DNA of 64,000 bases from Palauibacter sp965207805 (lineage in GTDB: Bacteria > Gemmatimonadota > Gemmatimonadetes > Palauibacterales > Palauibacteraceae). Under the pieces are notes generated by a model that made no database searches, was not told where the DNA came from, and was given only the letters and a program-made list of their open reading frames with translations. Shown here piece by piece: positions 42,867 to 50,689 of the stretch (positions within the stretch are counted from its first letter, which is position 1; each line of letters starts with the position of its first letter). Both the position numbers and the translations under genes were made by a program. The DNA lies in contig OZ242312.1 of the NCBI GenBank assembly GCA_965207805.1, positions 2,976,001 through 3,040,000 of the forward strand. Direction: 5' to 3'.

Positions 42867-43349
42867 TCAAAGAAAGAGGCGGTCGTCCCACCAAACGGGA
42901 GTCTCGGGCCCCGGGAGGAGTTTGCGGAAGTCCGGATGGTCCGCGTTGATGATTACGTTGCGGTCCATGCGGGCGACCACCGACGGCACGAGCAGAATGG
43001 CGCTCTCGCCACGCGCGTACCAGCCATGGCCGGCTTCTCGCGCGGCCGGGCTTCCGGCGATGTGCCAGTCGGGCAGGTCCCTTGGTTCGATGACTTCATA
43101 CGACGTCCCCCGCGGGATTTCGATTCTCACGAAGTGCTGGTTGCGGGGAGGCGGTCCGTTCCAGCGGGCCAGCATCTCCAGCATCGCGGTGGAGTAGTGT
43201 TCCGAGGCGTAGATGACGCGGTCTCCGCGCTCGTGCCACCGTCCCGAAACCGTCCGCGCTCCCTCCGGGCTGTACACGGGCCACCGTCCCGAGGGGTCGC
43301 CGATCCGATACGCGTCGAGTGGTGCCGCGAGTTGCGGCGGTGGGGTCAA
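42867..43349 (-). CDS. RES-domain toxin (NAD+-degrading, type II toxin-antitoxin)
   Basis: RES toxins such as MbcT and ParT/Res deplete NAD+. The 160 residues contain the R, E and S positions in the usual contexts: YRIGDPSGRW, GARTVSGRWHERGDRVIYAS, AMLEMLARWN, and the C-terminal ILLVPSVVARMDRNVIINAD with HPDF. It overlaps the antitoxin gene by 4 bp, so translation is coupled. Length is normal. No truncation is visible, so it is probably active when released. Confidence 0.9.
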   Translation of the reverse strand: MTPPPQLAAPLDAYRIGDPSGRWPVYSPEGARTVSGRWHERGDRVIYASEHYSTAMLEMLARWNGPPPRNQHFVRIEIPRGTSYEVIEPRDLPDWHIAGSPAAREAGHGWYARGESAILLVPSVVARMDRNVIINADHPDFRKLLPGPETPVWWDDRLFL

Positions 43350-43858
43350 ACGGCCACGCCCGCTTCCGCCCGTCGCACGAGCTTGAGGACGGCTTCGGCG
43401 CCGGCGGAACTGGAGGTGGCCATGTCGAGGGGCGATTCACCGTCGAGCAACGGGTGCCGACGCGTCAGGAAGTCATCGATCCGCGCCACGTCGCCACGGA
43501 ACGCGCGCGCCACGGCGTCGACGACGCGTCCGAGTTCATAGGCTCTTTCGCTGTGCATCCGTGACAGCGGCCTGCGACCCTTCCGCTGGCGGCGGAGCGT
43601 TGCCTCGGAGGCCACCCTGCCCGCCAACCGCACCGCACCGAGGACGTCCTCGAGAGCGGAGACGGTGCGCATCGGCAGCCCCGCGGCGACCTTTCGCGCC
43701 AGGGCGACGTCGTCGAAATGCTCCGTATCGTCCAACCCGAGGAGCCGGGCGAGTCTCGCCGCCTCCGTCGCCGGTAGTCGGTCGGGATCGGTGTAAGCTT
43801 CGAGCGCGTTCAAGACAGGTTCACTCACAGGTTTTGTCACAAGCGTTGTATCGATCAC
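43346..43858 (-). CDS. Xre/MbcA/ParS-type antitoxin (DUF2384)
   Basis: Partner of the RES toxin. The C-terminal half is the toxin-binding domain: SERAYELGRVVDAVARAFRG, FLTRRHPLLDGESPLDMATS and AVLKLVRRAEAGVAV. The N-terminal half carries a short Xre-like helical domain. The longest frame starts at GTG 43858, but the perfect inverted repeat at 43852-43865 overlaps that codon. A later GTG (43840 or 43828) is therefore a likely real start. The pair is probably autorepressed through that repeat. Confidence 0.88.
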   Translation of the reverse strand: MIDTTLVTKPVSEPVLNALEAYTDPDRLPATEAARLARLLGLDDTEHFDDVALARKVAAGLPMRTVSALEDVLGAVRLAGRVASEATLRRQRKGRRPLSRMHSERAYELGRVVDAVARAFRGDVARIDDFLTRRHPLLDGESPLDMATSSSAGAEAVLKLVRRAEAGVAV

Positions 43859-43879
43859 TTGATCGAAAAATACCGATCA
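43852..43879. promoter_or_regulatory. Inverted repeat, likely operator of the RES/Xre pair
   Basis: CGATCA-CT-TGATCG is a perfect palindrome at 43852-43865. A third half-site CGATCA lies at 43874-43879, giving 22-bp spacing between like half-sites. The site is at the 5' end of the antitoxin gene, where Xre-type antitoxins bind their own promoter. Confidence 0.6.
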
Positions 43880-43911
43880 GATGATTGCCGGGCAACCGCG
43901 ACGCCGCAGGA

Positions 43912-45915
43912 TCAGGTGCCGTGCCAGAGGTCGGTGGGGGTGGCGTCGAGGCGGGTGCCGGACTGCTCTACGTGGGTGAGGAGGCGGTTGAGGAGGGCTT
44001 CGTGGGGCAGAGTGCGGCGGAGGCCGGCGACGGTGGCGACGATGACGAGGCGTTCGCGGGCGCGGGAGAGGGCGACGTTGAGGAGGCGGGGGAAGTCGCG
44101 GTTGCGGCGCTCGTCGAGGAACCAGCTGCGGCCGGGGGGCGCGTCCACGGTGTCGATGATGACGAGGCGCTTCTCCCGACCCTGGAAGCGGTGGATCGTG
44201 CTCACCTCGAGGTTGGCGGGCGCGGCGCGGCCGAGGCGGCGCCGGATGAGGTCGTTCAGGTGGCGGGTCTGCGCGCGGTAGGGGGAGACCACGGCGATGT
44301 CATCGATCCCGTCGCGGGCCGCGGCGCCGACGAAGTCCGCCACGGCCTCGGCGTGGGTGCGGTTCCGGCGCGAGCCGTCCACGCGCTCGACGCGGGGATC
44401 GAGGCCGCTGGTGTCGAGCACGGAGAGGGCGGCCGGCTGCGTCGCGCGCTCGGCAATCTCCGGGGCGTCCCTGAGGCGTCCGCCGTAGAAGAAGTCGCTC
44501 ACGAGTTCGCGGATGTCGGGCGCCATCCGGTACTGGAGGTCGAGCATCGCGCATAGCCCGTCGTGCGGAGACGGCAGCGCACCGCCGGCCGCGGGGTGGC
44601 CCCCGGCTTCGTCGCCGGCCCCTGCCCCGCCCACGACGCCGGCTTCCCGGAACAGGTCCGTCCGCAGCCAGCGCGCGGCCGCGGGGGCGGTGCTCGACAC
44701 GACCGGGGGGAGCTGCTGGAAGTCGCCGATGGCGATCGCGGGGCCCGCGACCCTGGAGGCCGCGAGCGCCACGTAGGGGAGCGGCGCGGTGCTCGCCTCG
44801 TCGATGAGGAGGGACTCGAACCTCAGTTCACGGAGTTCCTCCCGGATCGAGAGCCGGGCGAAGGTGGTGAGGACGATGTCCGCTTCTTCCAGCACGAGTT
44901 CGGCCTGGCGCGCGATTTCTTGCATGACGCGGCCGAGGGCGCGGGCGGACTCGGCGTTCCCGCGGGAACGCGCGAGCGAGAGCAGGCGTCCGGCGCGGGC
45001 GTAGGGATTGAGGGCCGGCGCGCGAGCCGGCGGGTGGGCACCCAGCTGCGCCTCGTGCTCGGCGAGCGTGCGGTCCACGCCGCCGGCGCCGCCCTCGATC
45101 CGCCGCGCCAGCGCCGCCCCCAGGTCGATGCGCGTGTCGGGCGCGGCGCCGAGGTCGAACCCCACGCGGATGATCCGGTCGCGGTCGAGCAGGGTCGGGT
45201 CGGCGATGGAGGCGAGGCGGCGGGCGATCTCGTCCACGGCTCCGTTGGTCGTCGCGGCGACGAGCACTCTGCCGCGGAGCGCGAGTTCCAGCGCCGCGCG
45301 CGCCACGAGGCGGGACTTGCCGGTCCCCGGCGGGCCCCAGACGAGTTGGGCGCTGCTCCCGAGCACTCGTTCCAGGGCGTCGAGTTGCGGCCCGTTCAGG
45401 TCGGCGGAGGAGTCGAGGCGCGGGGACTCCCGGCCGAGGCGCGGGGGCAGCCGGCCGAAGGCTCCGAGCACGGTGTCCGGGAAGAAGTCCTCCGGCTCCT
45501 GCCCAACCTCGGCGAGCCGCGCCGAGAGTTCGCGCAGGAGCCACGTGGGATCGAACTCGAGTTCGGCGCCGTCGAGGCGTTCGCCGAGCCACTCCGGGCT
45601 CACGGCCTGCAGGAGCCCGAGCGTGCGATCGAAACGGTGGACGACGCCGAGCGCCTCCCGCCCGCCCGCGTGGACGCGCACGCGGTCGTCCGCGCGGATG
45701 TCGTATGTTCCCCCCGCGATCTGGAACGTGTAGCGATAGCCGGTCCCGGCCTCTCCCCGCAGGCGTCCGGAGAGCGCCGGAATCGGCCGGTCCAGACGAC
45801 GGCGGGAGAGGTCGGCGGTGACCGCCTCGATCTCGTCGTCGATCGCGACGCGGAGATCCGCCAACAGAATCCACAGCGACTCGCGAGAGCCCTCGCGGGA
45901 GTCAGGAGCTTGCAT
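43912..45915 (-). CDS. Superfamily 1 DNA/RNA helicase, UPF1/SMUBP2-like
   Basis: ATP-dependent helicase. The 667 residues show motif I GPPGTGKSRLVARAAL near 190, then Q/Ia ATTNGAVDEIARRL, and motif II LLIDEASTAPLPYVAL. Motif III is GDFQQLPPVV, IV LDLQYRMAPDIRELVS, V VSTIHRFQGREKRLVIIDTV and VI NVALSRARERLVIVAT. The first ~180 residues form an OB-like N-terminal domain. The ATG at 45915-45913 overlaps the ATG of the divergent decarboxylase. Such helicases occur alone and in defence loci; a RES/Xre pair follows it, but no nuclease is fused. Confidence 0.93.
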   Translation of the reverse strand: MQAPDSREGSRESLWILLADLRVAIDDEIEAVTADLSRRRLDRPIPALSGRLRGEAGTGYRYTFQIAGGTYDIRADDRVRVHAGGREALGVVHRFDRTLGLLQAVSPEWLGERLDGAELEFDPTWLLRELSARLAEVGQEPEDFFPDTVLGAFGRLPPRLGRESPRLDSSADLNGPQLDALERVLGSSAQLVWGPPGTGKSRLVARAALELALRGRVLVAATTNGAVDEIARRLASIADPTLLDRDRIIRVGFDLGAAPDTRIDLGAALARRIEGGAGGVDRTLAEHEAQLGAHPPARAPALNPYARAGRLLSLARSRGNAESARALGRVMQEIARQAELVLEEADIVLTTFARLSIREELRELRFESLLIDEASTAPLPYVALAASRVAGPAIAIGDFQQLPPVVSSTAPAAARWLRTDLFREAGVVGGAGAGDEAGGHPAAGGALPSPHDGLCAMLDLQYRMAPDIRELVSDFFYGGRLRDAPEIAERATQPAALSVLDTSGLDPRVERVDGSRRNRTHAEAVADFVGAAARDGIDDIAVVSPYRAQTRHLNDLIRRRLGRAAPANLEVSTIHRFQGREKRLVIIDTVDAPPGRSWFLDERRNRDFPRLLNVALSRARERLVIVATVAGLRRTLPHEALLNRLLTHVEQSGTRLDATPTDLWHGT
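44955..44970. repeat. Perfect 16-bp palindrome, copy 1 of 3
   Basis: CGTTCCCGCGGGAACG, inside the helicase gene. The same core occurs at 48616-48633 and 49613-49632. Confidence 0.7.
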
Positions 45916-47350
45916 GCCGGACCATACCGACTGGAGCGGGGAGACGCTGCGCGCGGCGCTCGGGCGCGCGGCGGACTGGACCGTCGACTACCGGAAGCAC
46001 GTCGAGGAACGGCCCGTCCTCCCGGACATCGCGCCGGGCGACGTGCGCCGCGCGCTCACGAAGGCGCCGCCGCGCGCTCCGGAACCCTTCGAGCGCGTGC
46101 TGGCCGACTTCGACGAGCACATCGTCTCCGGTCTCACCCACTGGAATCATCCGGGTTTCCTCGCCTATTTCTCAAGTTCCACGCGGGGGCCGAGCATCGC
46201 GGCGGAACTCCTCGTCGCCGCCGTCGGCGTGAACGCAATGTTGTGGCGAACCTCCCCCGCCGCGACCGAGGTCGAGCGGACCGCGGTGGACTGGCTGCGG
46301 CAGGCCGTCGGCCTCCCGGACACGTTCTCCGGGCTGATCTTCGACACGGCGTCGACCGCCACCTTCACGGCGCTTCTGGCCGCGCGCGAGGGCGCCGGGG
46401 ACGGGGTTCGGGACGACGGGCTTCCCGGGGGGCCGGCCCTCGCGGTCTACACCAGCGAGCAGTCCCACTCCTCGGTGGAGAAATCCGCCATCGCCGCCGG
46501 ACTCGGCCGCGCGTCCGTCCGGCGCATCGAGACGGACGCCGCCTTCCGCATGCGGCCGGAGGCGCTCGAGGCCGCGATCGCCGACGACCTCGAGAAGGGG
46601 ATCCGTCCCGCCATGGTGTGCGCGACGATCGGCACGACTTCGACGGCGAGCGTCGATCCCGTCGCGGAGGTGGCGGCCATCACCCGCCGGCACGGCGTGT
46701 GGCTCCACGTGGATGCCGCCTACGCGGGGCCGGCGGCCATGATCTCCCAGCAGCGGCCGCACTTTCGCGGCTGGGAGGCGGCGGACTCCATCGTCCTCAA
46801 CCCCCACAAGTGGATGGGGACCTCGCTCGACTGCTCGGTGCTCCTGTACCGCGACGTGGCCCCCTTCCGGGCTTCGCTCGCGCTGACGCCGACCTACCTC
46901 GAATCGGAGGACGACGAGACGAATCTCATGGACATCGGCCTCGCGCTCGGGCGCCGCTTCCGCGGGCTCAAGCTGTGGGTGCTGTTCCGGTGCGTGGGGA
47001 CGGACGGGCTCGCCGAGACCATGCGCCGGCACATCGCGATGGCCGAGGCGGCTGCGGCCCGGCTCGTCGAGGGCGGCGTGTTCGAGCTGGCGGCGCCCGT
47101 CTCCTTCAGCACCGTCTGCTTCCGCGCCGCGCGGGAGGGGGACCCGGCGGGCGAAGAGCGGTGGAACCGCGACATCCTCGCCCGGGTTAATGCGGGTGGA
47201 CGCTCGTTTGTCTCGCACACCGAACTCGACGGGCGTTATACTGTACGGTTGTCCGTCGGGAGCGTTCACACGGAGGAGCGCCACCTCGACGACGCGCTCG
47301 AGGCGCTCCATCGGGCCGCCGCCGACCTCTCACCGGGAGAACCGGGTTGA
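45914..47350 (+). CDS. Pyridoxal-dependent group II decarboxylase (aromatic-L-amino-acid decarboxylase-like)
   Basis: Decarboxylates an amino acid, probably aromatic. ATG 45914 has CAGGAG 8 nt upstream and gives 478 residues. Motifs include HPGFLAYFSSSTRGPSIAAE, YTSEQSHSSVEKSAIAAGLG, HVDAAYAGPAAM with the PLP-binding Asp, and NPHKWMGTSLDC with the Schiff-base Lys at 299. These match plant and bacterial AADC/TDC proteins; substrate cannot be read off. It is one of only three plus-strand genes. Its start codon overlaps that of the divergent helicase, and its stop overlaps the next gene as TTGA. Confidence 0.94.
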   Translation: MPDHTDWSGETLRAALGRAADWTVDYRKHVEERPVLPDIAPGDVRRALTKAPPRAPEPFERVLADFDEHIVSGLTHWNHPGFLAYFSSSTRGPSIAAELLVAAVGVNAMLWRTSPAATEVERTAVDWLRQAVGLPDTFSGLIFDTASTATFTALLAAREGAGDGVRDDGLPGGPALAVYTSEQSHSSVEKSAIAAGLGRASVRRIETDAAFRMRPEALEAAIADDLEKGIRPAMVCATIGTTSTASVDPVAEVAAITRRHGVWLHVDAAYAGPAAMISQQRPHFRGWEAADSIVLNPHKWMGTSLDCSVLLYRDVAPFRASLALTPTYLESEDDETNLMDIGLALGRRFRGLKLWVLFRCVGTDGLAETMRRHIAMAEAAAARLVEGGVFELAAPVSFSTVCFRAAREGDPAGEERWNRDILARVNAGGRSFVSHTELDGRYTVRLSVGSVHTEERHLDDALEALHRAAADLSPGEPG

Positions 47351-48072
47351 ACGCCAGATTTCGTTTCGGACCCAGCTTCGGATCCAGCTTCGGACCCGCC
47401 GCAGCCGTGGCCGGCCTGCTCTGCGGCATCGTCCTCGCGGCGGGCTGCGCGACGGAGGCCGAGGCCGGGGGCACGCAGGAGCGCTCCTTCGTGCCGCCCG
47501 ATGCCCAGGTGGCCCGCGAGCGGGCGGACCGCAACCGCATCAAGGGGGAAGAGGGCGCGCCGGTGCGCGTGGTGGAGATCTCCGACTTCCAGTGCCCCTA
47601 CTGCCGGCAGTTCCACGAGCAGACGCTGACGAAGATCGACAGCGCCTACATCTCCGAGGGCAAGGTCAGCTACCTGTGGATCGCCTACGCGAATCCGGGA
47701 CACCAGGAGGCCTTCGTGTCGACGGAGGCGGCCTACTGCGCGGGGGCCGCGGGCAAGTTCTGGCCCATGCACGACATCCTGTTCGAGCGTCAGGACGAGT
47801 GGAGCGGCGCCGCGGATCCCTACGCGCTGTTCGTCGGGTACGCGGAGGAGATCGACATCGACCCCGAGTCGTTCGGCTCCTGCGTCCGGAACAGCACGCT
47901 CGCCCCGCTCGTGCTGCGCGACTACACGAGCGTCACGCAAGCCGGTATCTCGAGCACGCCGTACTTCATCCTGGGCGACAGCGTGGCCCTTCGAGGCGCC
48001 GCCGATTTCGGCACCTTCTCCTCGGCCATCGACACCCTGCTCATCCTGAGGGGCGGCGACACCGAGCCGTAG
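47347..48072 (+). CDS. DsbA-family thiol-disulfide oxidoreductase, lipoprotein
   Basis: Periplasmic thioredoxin-fold protein. TTG 47347 overlaps the decarboxylase stop (TTGA). The first ~35 residues form a signal peptide ending in lipobox LAAGC, so it should be membrane-anchored. The active site is CPYC at 83-86 in VEISDFQCPYCRQFHEQTL, and cis-Pro appears in GISSTPYFILGDSVAL. This resembles the Gram-positive BdbD and DsbG-like single-domain proteins. The tight link to a decarboxylase is unusual and its reason is unknown. Confidence 0.9.
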   Translation: MNARFRFGPSFGSSFGPAAAVAGLLCGIVLAAGCATEAEAGGTQERSFVPPDAQVARERADRNRIKGEEGAPVRVVEISDFQCPYCRQFHEQTLTKIDSAYISEGKVSYLWIAYANPGHQEAFVSTEAAYCAGAAGKFWPMHDILFERQDEWSGAADPYALFVGYAEEIDIDPESFGSCVRNSTLAPLVLRDYTSVTQAGISSTPYFILGDSVALRGAADFGTFSSAIDTLLILRGGDTEP

Positions 48073-48079
48073 TCAGGCC

Positions 48080-49498
48080 TTACGCCGCCAACGGCCTGGT
48101 GTCGTACTGACCCCAGAGGACCCAGAGCGCCCAGTCGAGGTCCAACGGGTCGCCCTGCCAGCGACTGGTCGCCGTCCAGGGGTCGATGCCCTCCTGCCGG
48201 TGCCAGTTCCGGAGCCCTGCATCGGCGGTTCCGGGCGCCCTGACGTCCTCGTGTGCCGGGGGCACCGCCGGCACCACGCGGCCCGTGGGGTCGCGGAAGC
48301 GGGCCGCGCCCGGGGCCGTGCCCGCCTGCCCCATCTCGACCCGCCATCCGCCCTCGTGCACGGCCTTGTGATGGAACCGGCACAGGAGGATCAGGTTGTC
48401 GAGCTTCGTCTCGCCCCCCTCGGACCAGGGGATCGCGTGATGCGCCTGCGTATGGCGCGAACCGCAGCCCGGGAAGCGGCAGCCCCCGTCCCTGACGTCG
48501 AGCGCCTTGCGCAGCCGCCACCCCACCGTCCGCTGGCGGCGGCCCACGTCCAGCACCGAGCCGTCCGGCCCACGCTTCACCTCCACGACTTCCGCGTCGG
48601 AGATCAGTCGCCGGGACGTTCCCGCGGGAACGTGTGAGCCTTCCTCCGTGGCCAGGATTTCGGGGCCGCCGGCCACGGTGTGGACCACCAGTTGGACCTT
48701 CGCCTCGGCGCGATCCTCGAGCCAGGCCCCGAGCGCGTCATGGCGCCGCTCCCCTTGGGTTGGCAGGGGCACGGGGGTTGGCCGGGGCGCGGGTGCCGGC
48801 GGGTGTGCGGGCGGGGTCGGCTCGCACGTGGCGGCTTCGGCCGCGCTCTCCGTGGCGCTCTCCGTGGCACACTCCTGTCGGTGGAGTTCGTCGGCGACCG
48901 CATCCAGCGTCGCCACGAGCAGGGCGCCCACCTCGGGCAGGAGCAAGCCCCGGACCTCGTACATGCCGTCAGCTGCCGGCCGCACCGTCAGGTAACGGCG
49001 GGCCGCCATCTCCGACGCCCCGTCCGGCGCCGCGGCGGCCTCCGCGCTCCTCCATGCCCGCACGAGACGCTCCACCTGGCTCGCCGTGTGGTGGAGGGCG
49101 AACTCGACCAGCCGGGCCTCGTTCTCGGGCGTGGCCATGCGCGTCAGCGCCCGGACCTTGGACCACGAGAGCCGCCCCTTCTCCATCTCGGCCGAGGTCA
49201 GGGGCAGGTCGGCAAGGCGCCGGGCCGCCCGCAGCCGCTCGCGGGCCGCGCCGAGGGAGATCCCGGCCCGCCAGTTCAGCCAGTGGGCGCAGGAGCGCCA
49301 CCCGCTCCAGCGTTCCTCCTCGTCGTAGCGGCGCAGCAGTGTCAGGAGCCGGTACTGGGCGGCGTCGATGTGGGCGCAGAGTTCGGCGATCTCGTCGCCG
49401 ACGGGGTCGCCGTTCAGGACCGCAGGGTGTGAGACCGCAGGGGGAGTCGAGACAGCCGGGGGTTCCGAGACAGCAGCGGTGTCGGGCGTAACATGCAT
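48080..49498 (-). CDS. DUF222/13E12-type HNH endonuclease domain protein
   Basis: Related to the REP13E12 proteins of mycobacteria, which often sit near mobile elements. The 472 residues have a helical DUF222 region (about 20-290) with a Pro/Ala-rich insert near 215-245. The HNH nuclease (about 335-380) reads CRFPGCGSRHTQAHHAIPWS, EGGETKLDNLILLCRFHH, with CxxC-like and His residues complete. It ends 7 bp from the convergent DsbA-like gene. A copy of the 16-bp palindrome lies inside it, another ~115 bp upstream. Confidence 0.9.
   Translation of the reverse strand: MHVTPDTAAVSEPPAVSTPPAVSHPAVLNGDPVGDEIAELCAHIDAAQYRLLTLLRRYDEEERWSGWRSCAHWLNWRAGISLGAARERLRAARRLADLPLTSAEMEKGRLSWSKVRALTRMATPENEARLVEFALHHTASQVERLVRAWRSAEAAAAPDGASEMAARRYLTVRPAADGMYEVRGLLLPEVGALLVATLDAVADELHRQECATESATESAAEAATCEPTPPAHPPAPAPRPTPVPLPTQGERRHDALGAWLEDRAEAKVQLVVHTVAGGPEILATEEGSHVPAGTSRRLISDAEVVEVKRGPDGSVLDVGRRQRTVGWRLRKALDVRDGGCRFPGCGSRHTQAHHAIPWSEGGETKLDNLILLCRFHHKAVHEGGWRVEMGQAGTAPGAARFRDPTGRVVPAVPPAHEDVRAPGTADAGLRNWHRQEGIDPWTATSRWQGDPLDLDWALWVLWGQYDTRPLAA
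48616..48633. repeat. Perfect 18-bp palindrome, copy 2 of 3
   Basis: ACGTTCCCGCGGGAACGT, inside the HNH gene, where it encodes part of a Val-Pro-Ala-Gly-Thr run. Confidence 0.7.
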
Positions 49499-49809
49499 GG
49501 CGTTCTCATCCGAATCTCAGGGTTCAAGGGGGTACGCACTCATACCCCGATCTTCGGTAAATGTTCGGCTCCGTTTCAACGTGGTCTCAAAACGCGGGTT
49601 CTCAACGCGCGGGACGTTCCCGCGGGAACGTCGGCGGGCCCCGCTGGAGAGGCGCGAGCCACTACTGGCGCACGCGCTCCGGGACGGACGGGATCTGGGC
49701 GTCCTGCGGGATATCCTGTGCCTGCCGGCAGAGGACTTTCCTCGCCCGCCTGAACCCGCAACAGGGGCTGGAGCGAGCCGTCCGCGCCTGATCCTTTTTC
49801 AGGCTTCCT
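49499..49809. other. 311-bp stretch without a clear gene
   Basis: It contains the third palindrome copy and a small hairpin GGGGTA/TACCCC at 49529-49548. Around 49568-49606 is a run that weakly resembles the 67-bp repeats at 39.6 and 40.3 kb (TCTCAA and GGGTTC blocks). Short frames on both strands are open but lack supporting signals. One minus frame reads RKVLCRQAQDIPQDAQIPSV before a stop and may be a decayed gene tail. Confidence 0.5.
49613..49632. repeat. Perfect 20-bp palindrome, copy 3 of 3
   Basis: GACGTTCCCGCGGGAACGTC, the longest copy, lies 115 bp upstream of the HNH gene start and outside any gene. Confidence 0.75.
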
Positions 49810-50586
49810 TCAGGCTTCCGCGGCCTCCATCATCCGCCACAGGCGGCTGGCCTTCATCAGGTCGATGAAGCCATCGAGTCTCGCGTCCACATCGCCGACT
49901 CTCTGAAGAACGAGATCGAGGACCGCGTCCTGGCCGTCGAAGCGCTCGTCGACGCGGCGGAACCGCTCGTCGACGCGGCGAAACTGCTCAGCGATGCGGT
50001 GAAAATGCCCATCGTGCTCCTGGAGCTTCCCGTCCATGCGATGAAAATGCCCATCGTGTTCCTGGAGCTTCCCGTCCATGCGGTGAACGTGCCCAGCGAT
50101 GCGCTCAAGCTGGCCGTCGATGCGCTCGAAATGCTCGTCGTGCTCCGCGAGACGCCCGTCGATCCGGTGTAGCTGGCCGTCGATGCGCTCGAAGTGCCCG
50201 TCGTGCTCCGCGAGTCGTCCGTCGATCCGGTGTAGCTGGCCGTCGATGCGCTCGAAGTGCCCGTCGTGCTCCGCGAGTCGTCCGTCGATCCGGTGTAGGT
50301 GGCCGTCGATGCGCTCGAAATGCCCGTCGTGCTCCGCGAGACGTCCGTCGATCCGGTGTAGGTGGCCGTCGATGCGCTCGAAGTGGGCGTCGTGCTCCGC
50401 GAGACGCCCGTCGATCCGGTGTAGGTGGCCGTCGATGCGCTCGAAGTGCTCGTCGATGCGCTCGAAGTGGGCATCGTGCTCCGCGAGGCGTCCGTCGATC
50501 CGGTGTAGGTGACCGTCGATGCGCTCGAGCGTGCTGCTGTTATCCCTTATGATGCTTATGAGATGCTGGTACTGATCTTCCGTCAC
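49810..50586 (-). CDS. Coiled-coil protein built of 21-residue repeats
   Basis: No enzyme domain. The 258 residues start MTEDQYQHLISIIRDNSSTL and then consist of three-heptad units of the type HFERIDGHLHRIDGRLAEHD, repeated about six times almost exactly. Diverged units follow (RMDGKLQEHDGHF), then RRVDERFRRVDERF and a helical end (LVLQRVGDVDARLDGFIDLM). Leu/Ile/Val at a/d positions and Asp/His/Arg elsewhere predict a long polar coiled coil, like phage tail-fibre or trimeric adhesin stalks. No signal peptide or membrane helix is seen. It lies 103 bp downstream of the giant surface-protein gene on the same strand. Confidence 0.82.
   Translation of the reverse strand: MTEDQYQHLISIIRDNSSTLERIDGHLHRIDGRLAEHDAHFERIDEHFERIDGHLHRIDGRLAEHDAHFERIDGHLHRIDGRLAEHDGHFERIDGHLHRIDGRLAEHDGHFERIDGQLHRIDGRLAEHDGHFERIDGQLHRIDGRLAEHDEHFERIDGQLERIAGHVHRMDGKLQEHDGHFHRMDGKLQEHDGHFHRIAEQFRRVDERFRRVDERFDGQDAVLDLVLQRVGDVDARLDGFIDLMKASRLWRMMEAAEA
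50155..50530. repeat. 63-bp tandem repeats inside the coiled-coil gene
   Basis: About six near-identical 63-bp units (21 codons), recognisable by the recurring GTCGATCCGGTGTAG and GCCGTCGATGCGCTCGAA blocks. The DNA identity is higher than needed for protein similarity, so copy number may change by slippage or recombination. Confidence 0.8.
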
Positions 50587-50689
50587 GTCGATCGTCCCTT
50601 CCTCCCGTTCCCTCGGCCTGGGGGCCGTGCCCTTCGCGATGCGGATATCTGACGATACGGAGTGCTCAACGCGAGGCCAACCCAGCCAC

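Noticed and set aside
49733..49743. GAGGAAAGTCC on the minus strand, the core of RNase P RNA region CR-I
   Set aside because: No other conserved RNase P blocks (ACAGAA, closing P4 strand) were found around it.
50155..50530. CRISPR-like regular repeats
   Set aside because: The 63-bp period is in frame and codes for heptads of a coiled coil; there are no unique spacers and no cas genes.
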